DNA of 64,000 nt from Chromatium weissei (GTDB lineage Bacteria > Pseudomonadota > Gammaproteobacteria > Chromatiales > Chromatiaceae). Both the position numbers and the translations under genes were made by a program. This document shows, in pieces, positions 26,000 to 35,316 of this stretch (position 1 is its first letter; each line of letters begins with the position of its first letter). Location of the stretch: positions 246,579 to 310,578 of the forward strand of contig NZ_NRRR01000003.1 of NCBI RefSeq assembly GCF_016583765.1. Reading direction: 5' to 3'. Under the pieces are notes generated by a model. That model made no database searches, was not told the DNA's origin, and was given only the letters and a program-made list of their open reading frames with translations.

Positions 26000-26404
26000 T
26001 TACATTAAGCCGAGCTGTAATCGCGCTTCATCGCTCATGTGTTCTTGACTCCATGGCGGAGTCCACACCAAATCCACTCGCACCGCACCGACACCCTCAA
26101 CGCTGGCGACGGCATCGCGCACCATGATCGGCATCATGCCGGCAACGGGACAGGCGGGTGCAGTGAGCGTCATCTCCACTGCGACATCACCGTTGGACGC
26201 GATGTCGATGGTGTAAATCAGTCCCAGATCGTAGATATTCACTGGAATTTCAGGATCATGGACGTTGCGCAGCGCCGCAATGATCGGCTCGCGCAATTCC
26301 TCTGCTGCCATTTGCTCTACTGCCACATCCCGATCCACGACTGCCGGTGCTTCCAGCGCCTCGTCGTGGCTGCCGAAACCGGCAAAGCGAGCGAGTCTGT
26401 TCAT
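26000..26404 (-). CDS. sufT: SufT-type Fe-S assembly protein (MIP18/DUF59 family)
   Basis: A 134-residue protein whose DUF59 domain spans about residues 35-125: LREPIIAALRNVHDPEIPVN, then YDLGLIYTIDI, TLTAPACPVAGMMPI with the conserved Cys, and VWTPPWSQEHMSDEARLQLG at the end. Members of this family help maturation of Fe-S proteins. The N-terminal 30 residues are extra and charged. It starts 9 bp after sufD, which ties it to the Suf system. It is the last gene of the operon and is followed by the bidirectional terminator. Confidence 0.9.
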   Translation of the reverse strand: MNRLARFAGFGSHDEALEAPAVVDRDVAVEQMAAEELREPIIAALRNVHDPEIPVNIYDLGLIYTIDIASNGDVAVEMTLTAPACPVAGMMPIMVRDAVASVEGVGAVRVDLVWTPPWSQEHMSDEARLQLGLM

Positions 26405-26413
26405 AAAAAAACC

Positions 26414-27691
26414 TCAACTCAAACCAGTGGCGCTGAATTCCAGCCGCTGACCAACGTGCTCCGCAACGTAATCACGAAGCACCTCTTCATGCAGCATGTG
26501 AATGATTTCGCCAGCAAAACCCAGACACAGCATTCGCCGCGCCAGCGGTGCGGAAATTCCACGCGAACGCAGATAAAACAACTTTTCTGGTTCGATTTGC
26601 CCAACCGTCGTGCCGTGACTGCATTTCACGTCATCCGCATTAATTTCAAGCTGCGGTTTGGTATCAACCTCCGCACCTTCCGATAACATGAGATTGTTAT
26701 TCGACATTGCGGCGTCAGATTTCTGTGCATTCTTGGCAACCAATACGCGCCCATCAAATACTGCACGTCCTTTACCGCACAAAATTCCTCTGAAATTTTC
26801 ACGGCTTGTACAATTCGGCACGGCGTGTGTGACATCCAAATGATAATCCATCAATTGCCCATCGCCAGCGAGATACAACCCCTGCAAATCACATTCCGCA
26901 TGTTCACCCGCAAAATTCGTCACCAATTCAGTACGCGACCAGCGTGCACCCAGACCGATATTCACGCCCAAATAATGACTATTCGCATTCTGCTTAAGCG
27001 ATAACCCTGTGAGATGAAACGCGTTTTCGCTTTCCATTTGCAATCGTTCATGCCGAAAAACAGCATCGCGTCCCAATGCAATTTCTATTACCGCATTGGT
27101 GCAATAAATCGCCGCATCAAGACTGAGATAACGCTCAATTAACGTGGCTCGCGCTCCATCGCCGAGCACAATTAAATGACGTGGTTGCGCCACCTGCGGC
27201 TGATTCGCACCAATAGAAATATGAATTAACTCAATCGGATTTTTCAATACAACGGCACGATTTAACAACACCGCCACACCGTCATTCAAACCAGCCGTAT
27301 TCAATGCCGTAAATAACGAATTGAATGCGTATTGATTGAATTGTGAACGCACCATTTCAGAATGACTCGCCAGCGCCGCCCGCAAACTGCCGATTTGCGC
27401 ACCCGTTGGCAAATCGCCCAATGCCGACAATTCCGGCACATACCGACCGTTAATCAATACCACACGATGACTCATAAGATCGGGAATTAAAATCTTATTC
27501 AAATCATCGCTTTGAATTGCATTCGCTGCGTCTTCAGCCGGTGTAAAATTCTGTTCTAAAAGACTTTTCAGACTGGTGTAACGCCACGCCTCCGCTTTGG
27601 TCGTCGGCAATTCCAATTCAAAAAGTTGCTTATGGGCATCAGGCGCGGCGGTTAGCCAATGCGAAAAACCGTTGGAAATCATGCCGGTCAT
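26414..27691 (-). CDS. sufD: SufD, Fe-S cluster scaffold complex subunit
   Basis: A 425-residue subunit of the SufBC2D scaffold on which Fe-S clusters are made under stress or iron limitation. The beta-helix core contains the repeated turns around RENFRGILCGKGRAVFDGRV, then SEGAEVDTKPQLEINADDVKCSHGTTVG with the conserved Cys-His pair, and the C-terminal helices in RSRGISAPLARRMLCLGFA. The start overlaps the sufC stop by 4 nt. It is the second of the coupled pair sufC-sufD and has normal length. Confidence 0.94.
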   Translation of the reverse strand: MTGMISNGFSHWLTAAPDAHKQLFELELPTTKAEAWRYTSLKSLLEQNFTPAEDAANAIQSDDLNKILIPDLMSHRVVLINGRYVPELSALGDLPTGAQIGSLRAALASHSEMVRSQFNQYAFNSLFTALNTAGLNDGVAVLLNRAVVLKNPIELIHISIGANQPQVAQPRHLIVLGDGARATLIERYLSLDAAIYCTNAVIEIALGRDAVFRHERLQMESENAFHLTGLSLKQNANSHYLGVNIGLGARWSRTELVTNFAGEHAECDLQGLYLAGDGQLMDYHLDVTHAVPNCTSRENFRGILCGKGRAVFDGRVLVAKNAQKSDAAMSNNNLMLSEGAEVDTKPQLEINADDVKCSHGTTVGQIEPEKLFYLRSRGISAPLARRMLCLGFAGEIIHMLHEEVLRDYVAEHVGQRLEFSATGLS

Positions 27692-28443
27692 GCTGCTTGA
27701 CCCTCTGCATCAATCCAGCCATAACCCTTTTCTTCTAATTCGAGCGCCAATTCTTTACCACCAGAGCGAATAATTTGTCCTTTAGCTAATACGTGCACGT
27801 AATCAGGTTGAATATAATCGAGTAAACGCTGGTAATGCGTGACCACAATCATCGACCGTTCTGAACTGCGCAACGCATTCACACCATCCGCGACAACGCG
27901 CAACGCATCAATATCTAAACCTGAATCCGTTTCATCTAAAATCGCCAATTTAGGTTCCAATAGCGCCATTTGAAAAATCTCATTACGCTTCTTTTCACCA
28001 CCGGAAAATCCTGCATTCACTGCTCGCTTTAATAACGAATCATCCAGATGCAAAATCTTCAGCTTTTCTTTAATTAAACGTAAAAACGACACTGCATCCA
28101 ATTCTGCTTCACCGCGTGATTTACGAATGCTATTGAGCGCCGCTTTCAGAAAATAGGTGTTATTCACTCCGGGCAATTCAACTGGGTATTGAAATGCGAG
28201 AAATAAACCCAGTTGTGCGCGTTGTTCAGGTTCTAATGTCAATAAATTTTGACCATTAAAAGTGGCTGTTCCCGCCGTCACCGTATAGCCTTCGCGCCCA
28301 GATAATACATGTGCCAGCGTACTTTTACCTGATCCATTCGGTCCCATAATGGCGTGAATCTCACCGGCAGCAACCGTAAAATTCAATCCTTTTAGAATCT
28401 CTTTTTCTCCAACATTGGCGCGGAGACCATTAACCACTAACAT
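27688..28443 (-). CDS. sufC: SufC, Fe-S assembly ATPase
   Basis: A 251-residue ABC-type ATPase of the Suf scaffold. Walker A is GPNGSGKST near residue 35, the signature is FSGGEKKRNEIFQ, typical for SufC, and Walker B is LAILDETDSGLDIDALR. ATP binding drives rearrangement of SufBD during cluster assembly. It is preceded by sufB by 60 bp and overlaps sufD. The suf cysteine desulfurase (sufS) and sulfur carrier (sufE/sufU) are not encoded in this cluster, so sulfur must be supplied from elsewhere. Confidence 0.96.
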   Translation of the reverse strand: MLVVNGLRANVGEKEILKGLNFTVAAGEIHAIMGPNGSGKSTLAHVLSGREGYTVTAGTATFNGQNLLTLEPEQRAQLGLFLAFQYPVELPGVNNTYFLKAALNSIRKSRGEAELDAVSFLRLIKEKLKILHLDDSLLKRAVNAGFSGGEKKRNEIFQMALLEPKLAILDETDSGLDIDALRVVADGVNALRSSERSMIVVTHYQRLLDYIQPDYVHVLAKGQIIRSGGKELALELEEKGYGWIDAEGQAA

Positions 28444-28503
28444 GATTTACTCCAATTAAAAATGGGGCGACGAGCGAACAGTTTGAATAGTTCAATACGG
28501 CAA

Positions 28504-29949
28504 TTAACCGACTGCACCTTCTAAACTAATGCTCAAAAGTTTTTGCGCTTCTACGGCAAATTCCATTGGCAATTCATTAAAGACTTCTTTACAAAATCCG
28601 TTGACGATCATTGAAACTGCGTCTTCTTCGGTCAATCCACGTGAACGGCAATAAAATAGTTGATCGTCACTAATTTTCGAGGTGGTGGCTTCATGCTCCA
28701 TATTCGCCGATGGATGCTTGACTTCAATATAGGGTACGGTATTGGCGCTGCATTGATCACCAATTAATAATGAATCGCATTGGGTGTGATTGCGAGCGCC
28801 TTCAGCGCGTTGACCAATACGCACTAAACCGCGATAGGTTTGCTGTCCTTTGCCAGCAGAAATACCCTTAGAAACAATCGTTGAACGCGTATTTTTACCG
28901 ATGTGAATCATCTTGGTTCCGGTATCTGCTTGCTGGCATCCTTTCGTCACTGCGACTGAATAGAATTCTCCAATAGCACCTTCACCACGCAATAAACAAC
29001 TGGGATATTTCCAAGTAATTGCCGAGCCAGTTTCGACTTGTGTCCACGAAATCTTAGCGCGATCACCTCGGCAATCACCGCGTTTCGTGACGAAATTATA
29101 GATACCACCTTTACCCTGTGCATCGCCGGGATACCAATTCTGCACGGTGGAGTATTTAATTTCTGCATCAGCCATGACAATCAATTCAACAACGGCGGCA
29201 TGTAATTGATTTTCGTCGCGTTGTGGTGCAGTGCACCCCTCTAAATACGAAACATAAGCACCTTCTTCCGCAATAATTAAAGTGCGTTCAAATTGACCTG
29301 TATTGCGCGCATTGATGCGAAAATAAGTACTCAATTCCATTGGGCAACGCACTCCTTTGGGGACATAAACAAAGGTGCCATCACTAAACACAGCGGCATT
29401 CAAACAAGCGTAGTAATTGTCAGTATGCGGCACAACGGAACCGAGATGTTGTTTAATCAAATCAGAATAATCGTGCACTGCTTCCGAAATAGAACAGAAA
29501 ATAACTCCAGCCTCCGCTAATGATTTGCGGAATGTCGTTGCAACTGACACGCTATCAAATACAGCATCAACCGCAATTCCTGCCAGCACCTTTTGTTCTT
29601 CTAATGGAATGCCGAGTTTTTGATAGGTTTCTAATAAAATAGGATCGATTTCATCTAAACTTTTGGGCGCATCTTCGGAGCGTTTTGGTGCAGAAAAATA
29701 CGAAATGGATTGAAAATCTATTTTAGGATAATGAACTGCTGCCCATTCCGGTTCGGTCATGGTTAACCAATGCCGATACGCTTTGAGTCGCCATTCAGTC
29801 ATAAATGTGGGTTCGCCTTTGCGTGCTGAAATCGCTCGCACCACATCTTCATTCAATCCGGGTGGAAAGGTATCGGAAACAATTTCAGTGGTAAATCCAT
29901 GTTCATATTCGGATTTAACGATTTCATCGACGGCTGAAGTTGAGGTCAT
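28504..29949 (-). CDS. sufB: SufB, Fe-S cluster scaffold subunit
   Basis: A 481-residue scaffold protein, close to the usual length. The N-terminal region with [20 protein letters not shown], the core with [20 protein letters not shown], and the late Cys-containing region [21 protein letters not shown] are all family hallmarks. ATG at 29949 has GGAG about 11 nt upstream; a longer in-frame reading to 30084 adds a non-family N-terminus and is not used. It heads the operon sufB-sufC-sufD-sufT. No IscR or SufR regulator gene lies upstream, and no conserved binding site was recognised. Confidence 0.95.
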   Translation of the reverse strand: MTSTSAVDEIVKSEYEHGFTTEIVSDTFPPGLNEDVVRAISARKGEPTFMTEWRLKAYRHWLTMTEPEWAAVHYPKIDFQSISYFSAPKRSEDAPKSLDEIDPILLETYQKLGIPLEEQKVLAGIAVDAVFDSVSVATTFRKSLAEAGVIFCSISEAVHDYSDLIKQHLGSVVPHTDNYYACLNAAVFSDGTFVYVPKGVRCPMELSTYFRINARNTGQFERTLIIAEEGAYVSYLEGCTAPQRDENQLHAAVVELIVMADAEIKYSTVQNWYPGDAQGKGGIYNFVTKRGDCRGDRAKISWTQVETGSAITWKYPSCLLRGEGAIGEFYSVAVTKGCQQADTGTKMIHIGKNTRSTIVSKGISAGKGQQTYRGLVRIGQRAEGARNHTQCDSLLIGDQCSANTVPYIEVKHPSANMEHEATTSKISDDQLFYCRSRGLTEEDAVSMIVNGFCKEVFNELPMEFAVEAQKLLSISLEGAVG

Positions 29950-30239
29950 CGGGTTACTTGGCTCCGCTTTCTTGAGTGTATTGCTTGGTTTTAATATACG
30001 CCCATAGGCACTTGAATCAAGATTGAAACCAGCGCGAGTGAATATCAGTAACTGATTATATTTCGACTGCGACTGTGGTTCCAAAATTTGCCTGTGTGGT
30101 TTCGTACAAAATAGGCACTGCTCGCTGAAAACGCAAAGATCGCGCCAAAAAAATTGCCGCTATTTCTACAACAGAAACAGCGGCGCAATAGTGACAATTA
30201 AAATTCAGTGAAAGTTAAAATCAAATAGTTGATAAGGTG

Positions 30240-30341
30240 CTACTGATTCGCTTTCTTTGCCTTCTTTTCAGCCTTCTTTTCTTTCATTGTTTTAGTCGGT
30301 GGTTTCTTCGTTTCTTTTTTCTTGTCTTCGCCTTTACTCAT
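30240..30341 (-). CDS. Very small lysine-rich protein (33 residues)
   Basis: ATG at 30341 is preceded by AAAAGGAG about 8 nt upstream, an excellent ribosome binding site, and the frame ends at TAG 30240. The product is almost entirely charged: MSKGEDKKKETKKPPTKT followed by MKEKKAEKKAKKANQ, with about 17 lysines and no hydrophobic segment. It would be disordered and strongly basic, so nucleic-acid binding is a possibility, but this is inference. It stands alone between sufB and a lipoprotein gene. The strong ribosome site and clean lysine bias argue that it is real despite its size. Confidence 0.5.
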   Translation of the reverse strand: MSKGEDKKKETKKPPTKTMKEKKAEKKAKKANQ

Positions 30342-30492
30342 CGGAAATGCTCCTTTTGAATGCGCATCAGCACAGAATTAAATCAACAGGGTACGACGGG
30401 ATTTAACATGCTATTTCGGTAGCGTCAAGAGCGCGAGAGCGAGATCAACCTGTGATAGAGTTTAAGCGTATTTTTAATGGAGAATTTCAACA

Positions 30493-30936
30493 ATGTTTGG
30501 TTTGTCTTTTACCACACGCTTTAATGTCTTTTTACTCGTAACCGCGCTACTGACGAGCTTGACTGGTTGCCAAGTGCCATTTCTTAAACCAGAAACGCTG
30601 CCTGCTTTTGTGCGTCAATTGCCATTTATCGCTAAACCCGCATCCGCACCAACAACGCTCGATACTGCTTGTGCTGCGCGTTGTGACGCGATGCGCACGC
30701 ACTGTGAACAGCGCCAAAATTTACGAGAAAATGAATGTAAACAGCATTTTAAGCCTGCAAGTGTTGCGCATACCACTTGCGTGACTAACCAGCGCGGGCA
30801 TTGCTTGCAACCAGTCGCCTGTTTGGGTGCTGATCTCGGTCTTTGCAAGACACAACACGAAGAATGTCTTCAGGTCTGCCGCCCTTCAAATGCCACGCCG
30901 CCCACCAAAACACATCAAAATCCATATCCTGCTTAA
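30493..30936 (+). CDS. Cysteine-rich putative lipoprotein
   Basis: A 147-residue protein with a lipoprotein signal peptide ending in TSLTGC (cleavage before C26). The mature part, after a Pro-rich stretch, holds about ten cysteines in helical-looking spacing: CAARCDAMRTHCEQ, ENECKQHF, then CVTNQRGHCLQPVAC, LCKTQHEECLQVC. Paired C-x3-C and C-x6-C spacing suggests a disulfide-stabilised helical hairpin. I recognise no named family. GGAG lies about 10 nt before the ATG. It probably sits in the inner or outer membrane facing the periplasm; DsbC, encoded 3.6 kb away, would be relevant for its folding. Confidence 0.7.
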   Translation: MFGLSFTTRFNVFLLVTALLTSLTGCQVPFLKPETLPAFVRQLPFIAKPASAPTTLDTACAARCDAMRTHCEQRQNLRENECKQHFKPASVAHTTCVTNQRGHCLQPVACLGADLGLCKTQHEECLQVCRPSNATPPTKTHQNPYPA

Positions 30937-31190
30937 ACAGGCGCTCGGCAATGTCGATGACCTGTTCGGTAATGCGTTGCTTGAATTGCAAAGAACGCCG
31001 CCCACCGCCCGCGCAGTTCATGCGGTTGGTAGAATTAGTTGAAGCAATTTTGCTGGCGAATGGTGGTGAAAGATGTCGGCGCGAAAGAATTGGATCAGTT
31101 TTAACGGCTGCTGGCGCTGGACGATCAAATCGGTCTCGGTGGCAAACAGTGGCGCGGGTATGACTGGTTGCAGTGGCGAATTGAATAGTT
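30937..31190 (+). pseudogene. Possible decayed coding remnant between two lipoprotein genes
   Basis: This spacer has no intact gene but reads like protein in pieces: FMRLVELVEAILLANGGE in one frame, then VVKDVGAKELDQF, a stop codon, RLLALDDQIGLGGKQWRG and YDWLQWRIE ending in a stop in another frame at 31190. The last part ends just before the next gene's ATG, as a real C-terminus would. The parent family is not recognised. Chance open reading is possible. Confidence 0.25.
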
Positions 31191-31192
31191 TG

Positions 31193-31972
31193 ATGCAGCG
31201 TAGATTGCGTTTGGTAGTGCTGGGCGCAGCCTGTTTAATGCTGGGCGCTTGTGCCACGCCGTCCGAGCGTTTGAGTTCTGACAGCGGTCGCACCAAAAAT
31301 GGCAGTTGGGCGGGTGTCGCCATTGGTTCCGCGCCAGCACCAAATGCTCGCGTCAAGCAGTCAATTCTGTCGCGTGCGCATCGAGAATGGGAGTTTTTCG
31401 GACGACAAACCGTCGTGTTGAAAGGTGGTGAGGAAAGCATTCCGCACGTCGGCGCGTGGGAAGATGACGGCAACCGTTACAGCGATCATGTCAATCTTTA
31501 CTGGCGCGTGGTCAAGGAACCGCAATTGACTGGTATGGATTGCGACAAGCCGTGGTCGGCTGCCTTCATCAGTTGGATCATGCAAACGGCGGGCGTTCCG
31601 GCAGCGCAGTTTCGACCAGCCGCCGCGCATTCCACTTACATCGCCAACATCATCGCCAATGCCAGCGAACCGCGCCGTTGGTTTGTCCCGCGCCGCATCA
31701 GCGATTACAGCCCCAAACCCGGCGATTTGATCTGCGCCTCACGCGGTAAAGCGCGTCCGCGTTTCGTCAATGGCTACATCACCACACGAAGTTTAGAAGG
31801 CATGAGCGGTCATTGTGATTTGGTGGTGGATGCCAGCGCCCGCAGTTTGGATGTCATTGGCGGCAATGTGCGTAATTCGGTCTCGAAAACCACGCTGGAA
31901 CTGGATAAAAAAGGACGCTTGCAGCCATCTGCCAAGCGTCCATGGTTTGTCGTGGTAGAAAATCGCTTGTGA
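31193..31972 (+). CDS. DUF2272-family lipoprotein
   Basis: A 259-residue exported protein. The start at 31193 gives a lipoprotein signal, RRLRLVVLGAACLMLGAC; a longer in-frame reading from 31073 lacks family character and is rejected. The DUF2272 domain occupies most of the rest: MDCDKPWSAAFISWIMQTAG and PAAAHSTYIANIIANA, then YSPKPGDLICASRG and GHCDLVVDA. The C-W-S-AAFISW, H and GHCDLV pattern resembles CHAP/NlpC-like amidase folds, so action on peptidoglycan is plausible but unproven. It converges with a DUF2058 gene whose stop lies 9 bp away. Confidence 0.85.
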   Translation: MQRRLRLVVLGAACLMLGACATPSERLSSDSGRTKNGSWAGVAIGSAPAPNARVKQSILSRAHREWEFFGRQTVVLKGGEESIPHVGAWEDDGNRYSDHVNLYWRVVKEPQLTGMDCDKPWSAAFISWIMQTAGVPAAQFRPAAAHSTYIANIIANASEPRRWFVPRRISDYSPKPGDLICASRGKARPRFVNGYITTRSLEGMSGHCDLVVDASARSLDVIGGNVRNSVSKTTLELDKKGRLQPSAKRPWFVVVENRL

Positions 31973-31981
31973 TTGAAATCG

Positions 31982-32527
31982 TTACCACATCAAATCATCC
32001 GGTATCTGAAATTCTGCGTAGGGATCATCCGCAGCGGCTGGCGCGCTCGGTTCGTTGTACACCAGCACCAAGCTGGCATCACGCTCGCGCACTCGCGCCA
32101 CAATTTCCGCCGGAATCACCTCATAAAACGTGTCTTGTCGCACCACCGCCAATCGACCCGCGACCAATTTGGCATGTTGTTCTTTATTCACATAGATACG
32201 TTTAAGCGTCACGCCATCGGTGAAGTTATAAGCGAGATCACCGCCGTCGCGCACGATGCGATTGGCATGAATCAATTGACGAATTTCATTCGCAGCGGCA
32301 TGTAACGCGGCTTCTTCCTGACGCTGCCGATTGAGTTCACGGTCGCGCTCCATCTTCTCAATGCGCGCCCGTTCTGCTGCTGCTCGCGCTTCAGCAGTTT
32401 CGGTCGTTTCTACGCGTTTACCGCCACTTTGTTTACTCTGTTTATGCTGCGTGGAGCGCGCCTGTTTGAGCGTTTGCGTCTTTACCAAGCCCGCTTTAAG
32501 TAATTGATCTTGCAACGAATTAGCCAC
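31982..32527 (-). CDS. DUF2058-family protein (YaiL-like)
   Basis: A 181-residue protein starting with NSLQDQLLKAGLVKTQTLKQ, the conserved beginning of the DUF2058/YaiL family, followed by a long charged coiled-coil (about residues 45-90) and a C-terminal domain with NRIVRDGGDLAYNFTDG and KRIYVNKEQHAKL. Family members are annotated as nucleoid- or RNA-associated, without firm function. It overlaps the glycosyltransferase gene by 8 nt, so they are transcribed together. The family is almost restricted to Gammaproteobacteria, supporting the taxonomic inference. Confidence 0.88.
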   Translation of the reverse strand: MANSLQDQLLKAGLVKTQTLKQARSTQHKQSKQSGGKRVETTETAEARAAAERARIEKMERDRELNRQRQEEAALHAAANEIRQLIHANRIVRDGGDLAYNFTDGVTLKRIYVNKEQHAKLVAGRLAVVRQDTFYEVIPAEIVARVRERDASLVLVYNEPSAPAAADDPYAEFQIPDDLMW

Positions 32528-33557
32528 GATAATGCTCCGAAAAATCCTGCGGCATTGAATCTATAGATGCAAAGGGTGTGGTCATCCATTCCGCTGTTGT
32601 GAAATCCGATTGCCAGCGAATGCGATGATGGCTGTGCTCGCTGGAGGCATAAAAGGTGCGAGTGAGCAATTCAGCGAGAACGCCGGTGGTTAAAAATTGC
32701 GCGGCGGCGAGCAGTAGCAAAATGGCGATCAACAGCAGCGGACGCTGACCAATGTCTTCACCCAGCACGAATTTGACCACCAACAAATGTCCCATTAACA
32801 CCGCGCCGAGGCCGCCAACGCTGATGCCGATCATGCCGAAAAAATGTCCCGGTCGCGCACCAAAACGCAGAAAGAAAAACGCTGCCAGCAAATCGAGTAA
32901 CACGCGAAATGTCCGCGAAATTCCATATTTAGACACGCCAAACTGGCGCGCTTGATGTGTGACCACGCTTTCGCCAATGCGCTGCGGCGCGGTCACGCCC
33001 GCCATCCACACCGGAATAAAACGGTGCATTTCGCCGAGCAGCCGCACTTCTTTAATCACCGCAGCGCGATAGATTTTCAGACTGCAACCGTAATCATGCA
33101 GCGCCAGCCCAGTCACCTTGCCAATCAGCGCGTTCGCCAGTCGTGATGGAATTTTGCGCAGAAACAATCCGTCTTGACGCTGCTGTCGCCAGCCCTGCAA
33201 TAAATCTAAATCTCGCGCCAGCAATTCGGCGACCAAACGCGGAATTTCTGCCGGATCGTTTTGCAAATCGCCATCGAGCGTCGCAATCAATTCGCCGCGT
33301 GCCGCATCAAAACCCGCTTGCATTGCGGCGGTTTGTCCAAAATTACGGCGCAGGCGAATGACACGCATGTGTCCACCGACTCGCGCCGCCTGTGCACACA
33401 GCTGCTCGCCGGTTCCATCGCGGCTGCCGTCATCCACGCAAATCAATTCCCACGCGCCTAAATAATGCGCTAAACCCTGATGTACTCGCGTCACCAATGG
33501 TTCCACATTGTCGATTTCTTGATATAACGGAATGACCACCGATAACGATGGAGACAT
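32520..33557 (-). CDS. Family 2 glycosyltransferase, ArnC/DPM1-like, with two C-terminal membrane helices
   Basis: About 345 residues. The GT-A domain opens SPSLSVVIPLYQEIDNV and contains CVDDGSRDGT, RRNFGQTAAMQAGFDAARG and the DxD-type ATLDGDLQNDPAEIP; two helices near residues 235-260 and 270-300 anchor it to the inner membrane. This matches undecaprenyl-phosphate sugar transferases such as ArnC, which add a modified arabinose to the carrier. No arn operon is here, so the sugar is unknown. The start at 33557 is chosen by homology; ATG at 33572 and TTG at 33581 are possible. Confidence 0.87.
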   Translation of the reverse strand: MSPSLSVVIPLYQEIDNVEPLVTRVHQGLAHYLGAWELICVDDGSRDGTGEQLCAQAARVGGHMRVIRLRRNFGQTAAMQAGFDAARGELIATLDGDLQNDPAEIPRLVAELLARDLDLLQGWRQQRQDGLFLRKIPSRLANALIGKVTGLALHDYGCSLKIYRAAVIKEVRLLGEMHRFIPVWMAGVTAPQRIGESVVTHQARQFGVSKYGISRTFRVLLDLLAAFFFLRFGARPGHFFGMIGISVGGLGAVLMGHLLVVKFVLGEDIGQRPLLLIAILLLLAAAQFLTTGVLAELLTRTFYASSEHSHHRIRWQSDFTTAEWMTTPFASIDSMPQDFSEHYRG

Positions 33558-33675
33558 GATGACGAATGACATAGTCGGCAATTGACGCGATTAAAAGCGA
33601 AATTCTACTGCCAGAACAATTTCACAATATATGTGCTTTTATTCGGCAATGATGACGATGGTTTGTATACGACAT

Positions 33676-33876
33676 TTAGAATGCGGTACCACTCGTTTTA
33701 CCCAATTTTTTCAGAATTAACGCCAGTGGACAAAAGCCAGTAAATGCGGATTGAAAAAGATTCGCGCCCACAAAGCCAGTAAACCATAACCAATTAAGAT
33801 TGACGTATACGGCCAGCAATACGGAAATCACAATAAAAGCGCCAGCAACTGCGAATACGATGCGTTCAATAGACAT
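33676..33876 (-). CDS. DUF2892-family small membrane protein
   Basis: A 66-residue protein with two hydrophobic helices: [20 protein letters not shown] and [20 protein letters not shown]. The [15 protein letters not shown] ending and the N-terminal ERIVFAVAG are characteristic of DUF2892, the membrane domain also present in YgaP rhodanese-type proteins. No rhodanese domain is attached here. The FCP cysteine could take part in sulfur chemistry, as proposed for YgaP. The gene stands alone on the minus strand. Confidence 0.85.
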   Translation of the reverse strand: MSIERIVFAVAGAFIVISVLLAVYVNLNWLWFTGFVGANLFQSAFTGFCPLALILKKLGKTSGTAF

Positions 33877-34048
33877 AAAATTTCTCTACATGCGATGGTG
33901 ATGAGGATGAAATGGTATAGCGATCTTAACCATTCCCAAGTGTTTCATTCAACCGTGTTGCACCGGATACCGCTTGTGGTTTGAGAATGTGTTTTGGGTT
34001 TAGTATTCGGTGCATGTCAGCGCGTCACCGTACCGTTTTGAGGTGTTC

Positions 34049-34531
34049 ATGCCATCATTTGATGTTGTTTCTGAAATAGATTTGCAGGAAGTGCGAAATG
34101 CGGTCGATCAAGCCAAGCGCGAAATTGGAACGCGGTTTGATTTTAAGGGTGTGGCTGCTGATTTCACGCTCAGTGATAACGCCATTTTGATGACTGGTGA
34201 GCAGGAATTTCACTTGCAGCAGATGATGGACATTCTGCGGCAGAAGCTGGTGAAGCGAAAAGTTGATCTGGCGTGTTTGGAACCGGCAACGCCCATCACC
34301 ACGCTGAATGCAGCGCGTCAAGACATTACGCTGAAGCAGGGCGTGGATACCGAGACGGCTAAACGAATGGTGAAGGCGATTAAAGCGAGCAAACTCAAGG
34401 TTCAAGCGCAGATTCAAGGCGATCAGGTGCGGATCACCGGCAAAAAGCGCGATGATTTACAGGAGGCGATTGCGCATCTGCGTGAAACGGACTGGGGTTT
34501 GCCGTTGCAGTTTACTAATTTTCGTGACTAA
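34049..34531 (+). CDS. yajQ: YajQ-family nucleotide-binding protein
   Basis: A 160-residue protein of the YajQ family. MPSFDVVSEIDLQEVRNAVD begins the protein; RFDFKGV and the second repeat with IKASKLKVQAQIQGDQVRIT and GKKRDDLQEAI complete the two ferredoxin-like folds. YajQ homologues have been reported to bind cyclic-di-GMP and to affect transcription. ATG at 34049 has GAGGTG 4 nt upstream; a GTG at 34010 would add 13 non-conserved residues. dsbC follows after 19 bp. Confidence 0.94.
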   Translation: MPSFDVVSEIDLQEVRNAVDQAKREIGTRFDFKGVAADFTLSDNAILMTGEQEFHLQQMMDILRQKLVKRKVDLACLEPATPITTLNAARQDITLKQGVDTETAKRMVKAIKASKLKVQAQIQGDQVRITGKKRDDLQEAIAHLRETDWGLPLQFTNFRD

Positions 34532-34550
34532 TCAAACCAATAGAGAATTT

Positions 34551-35297
34551 ATGATGCCTTTTTTATTCCCGATTATTCGCCTGATGACACCGTTGATTTT
34601 CGTCGCCAGCACCTGTGCCGCATTTGCGGCTTCACCTGAACAAACTGTCCGCGAGGCGCTCGAACGCGTCGCGCCCGGCGTGAAAATCGGTGCAATTGCT
34701 CCGGCTCCGATTGCCGGACTTTATGAAGTGATGATTGGCACTGAATTGATGTATGTCACTGAAGATGGTCGTTATTTTATTAACGGGCACATCGTCGATC
34801 TGAAAACCCGCGAGGATTTGACCGAGCCGCGTTTGGCGCTGGTGCGCAAAGAGCGGGTCGAGCGTCTCGGCGAGGACAAAATGGTGATTTTTGGCGCGGC
34901 TGATGCAAAACACACGGTAACCGTGTTTACCGACATTGAATGCGGGTATTGCCGCAAATTGCACAGTCAAATCAATGACTACAATAAAGAAGGCATTCGC
35001 ATTCGTTATGTATTTTTTCCACGTGCCGGTAAAGGCAGCCCAGCCTACGATGAAGCGGTTTCCGTGTGGTGCGCTGGCGATGAAGCCGCACGACGAGCAG
35101 CAATGACTGATGCCAAAGCGGGAAAACCCATTCCGCCGAAAACCTGCGCCAATCCCATTGATGCACATATGAAACTTGCCGACGAGCTGGGTTTACGCGG
35201 CACTCCGGCGATTGTGACGGCGACTGGCGAAATGATTCCCGGTTATGTCGATCCCAAACGTCTCGCCGCCGAACTCAACGGCAGCACCGGACATTAA
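34551..35297 (+). CDS. dsbC: DsbC, periplasmic disulfide isomerase
   Basis: A 248-residue exported protein with a signal peptide to about residue 27 (TCAAFAA). An N-terminal dimerisation domain is followed by the thioredoxin domain with the DsbC-type active site IECGYCRKLH (C131, C134), a second Cys pair (VWCAGD and KTCANP) and the cis-Pro loop GLRGTPAIV. DsbC corrects wrong disulfides and is kept reduced by DsbD. The start at 34551 has GAGA-rich sequence upstream; a longer reading lies within yajQ. The gene sits between yajQ and a phosphatase gene. Confidence 0.93.
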   Translation: MMPFLFPIIRLMTPLIFVASTCAAFAASPEQTVREALERVAPGVKIGAIAPAPIAGLYEVMIGTELMYVTEDGRYFINGHIVDLKTREDLTEPRLALVRKERVERLGEDKMVIFGAADAKHTVTVFTDIECGYCRKLHSQINDYNKEGIRIRYVFFPRAGKGSPAYDEAVSVWCAGDEAARRAAMTDAKAGKPIPPKTCANPIDAHMKLADELGLRGTPAIVTATGEMIPGYVDPKRLAAELNGSTGH

Positions 35298-35316
35298 ATC
35301 GTAGCAAGGGCAGCAA

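Noticed and set aside
30785..31021. Minus-strand open frame with WWAAWHLKGGRPEDIL
   Set aside because: It overlaps the C-terminal half of the plus-strand Cys-rich lipoprotein, which has a signal peptide and ribosome site; no independent support for the minus-strand reading was found.
31073..31192. N-terminal extension of the DUF2272 protein
   Set aside because: The extra 40 residues are Trp/Ser-rich without family character and would place the lipoprotein signal internally; ATG at 31193 gives a proper signal peptide.
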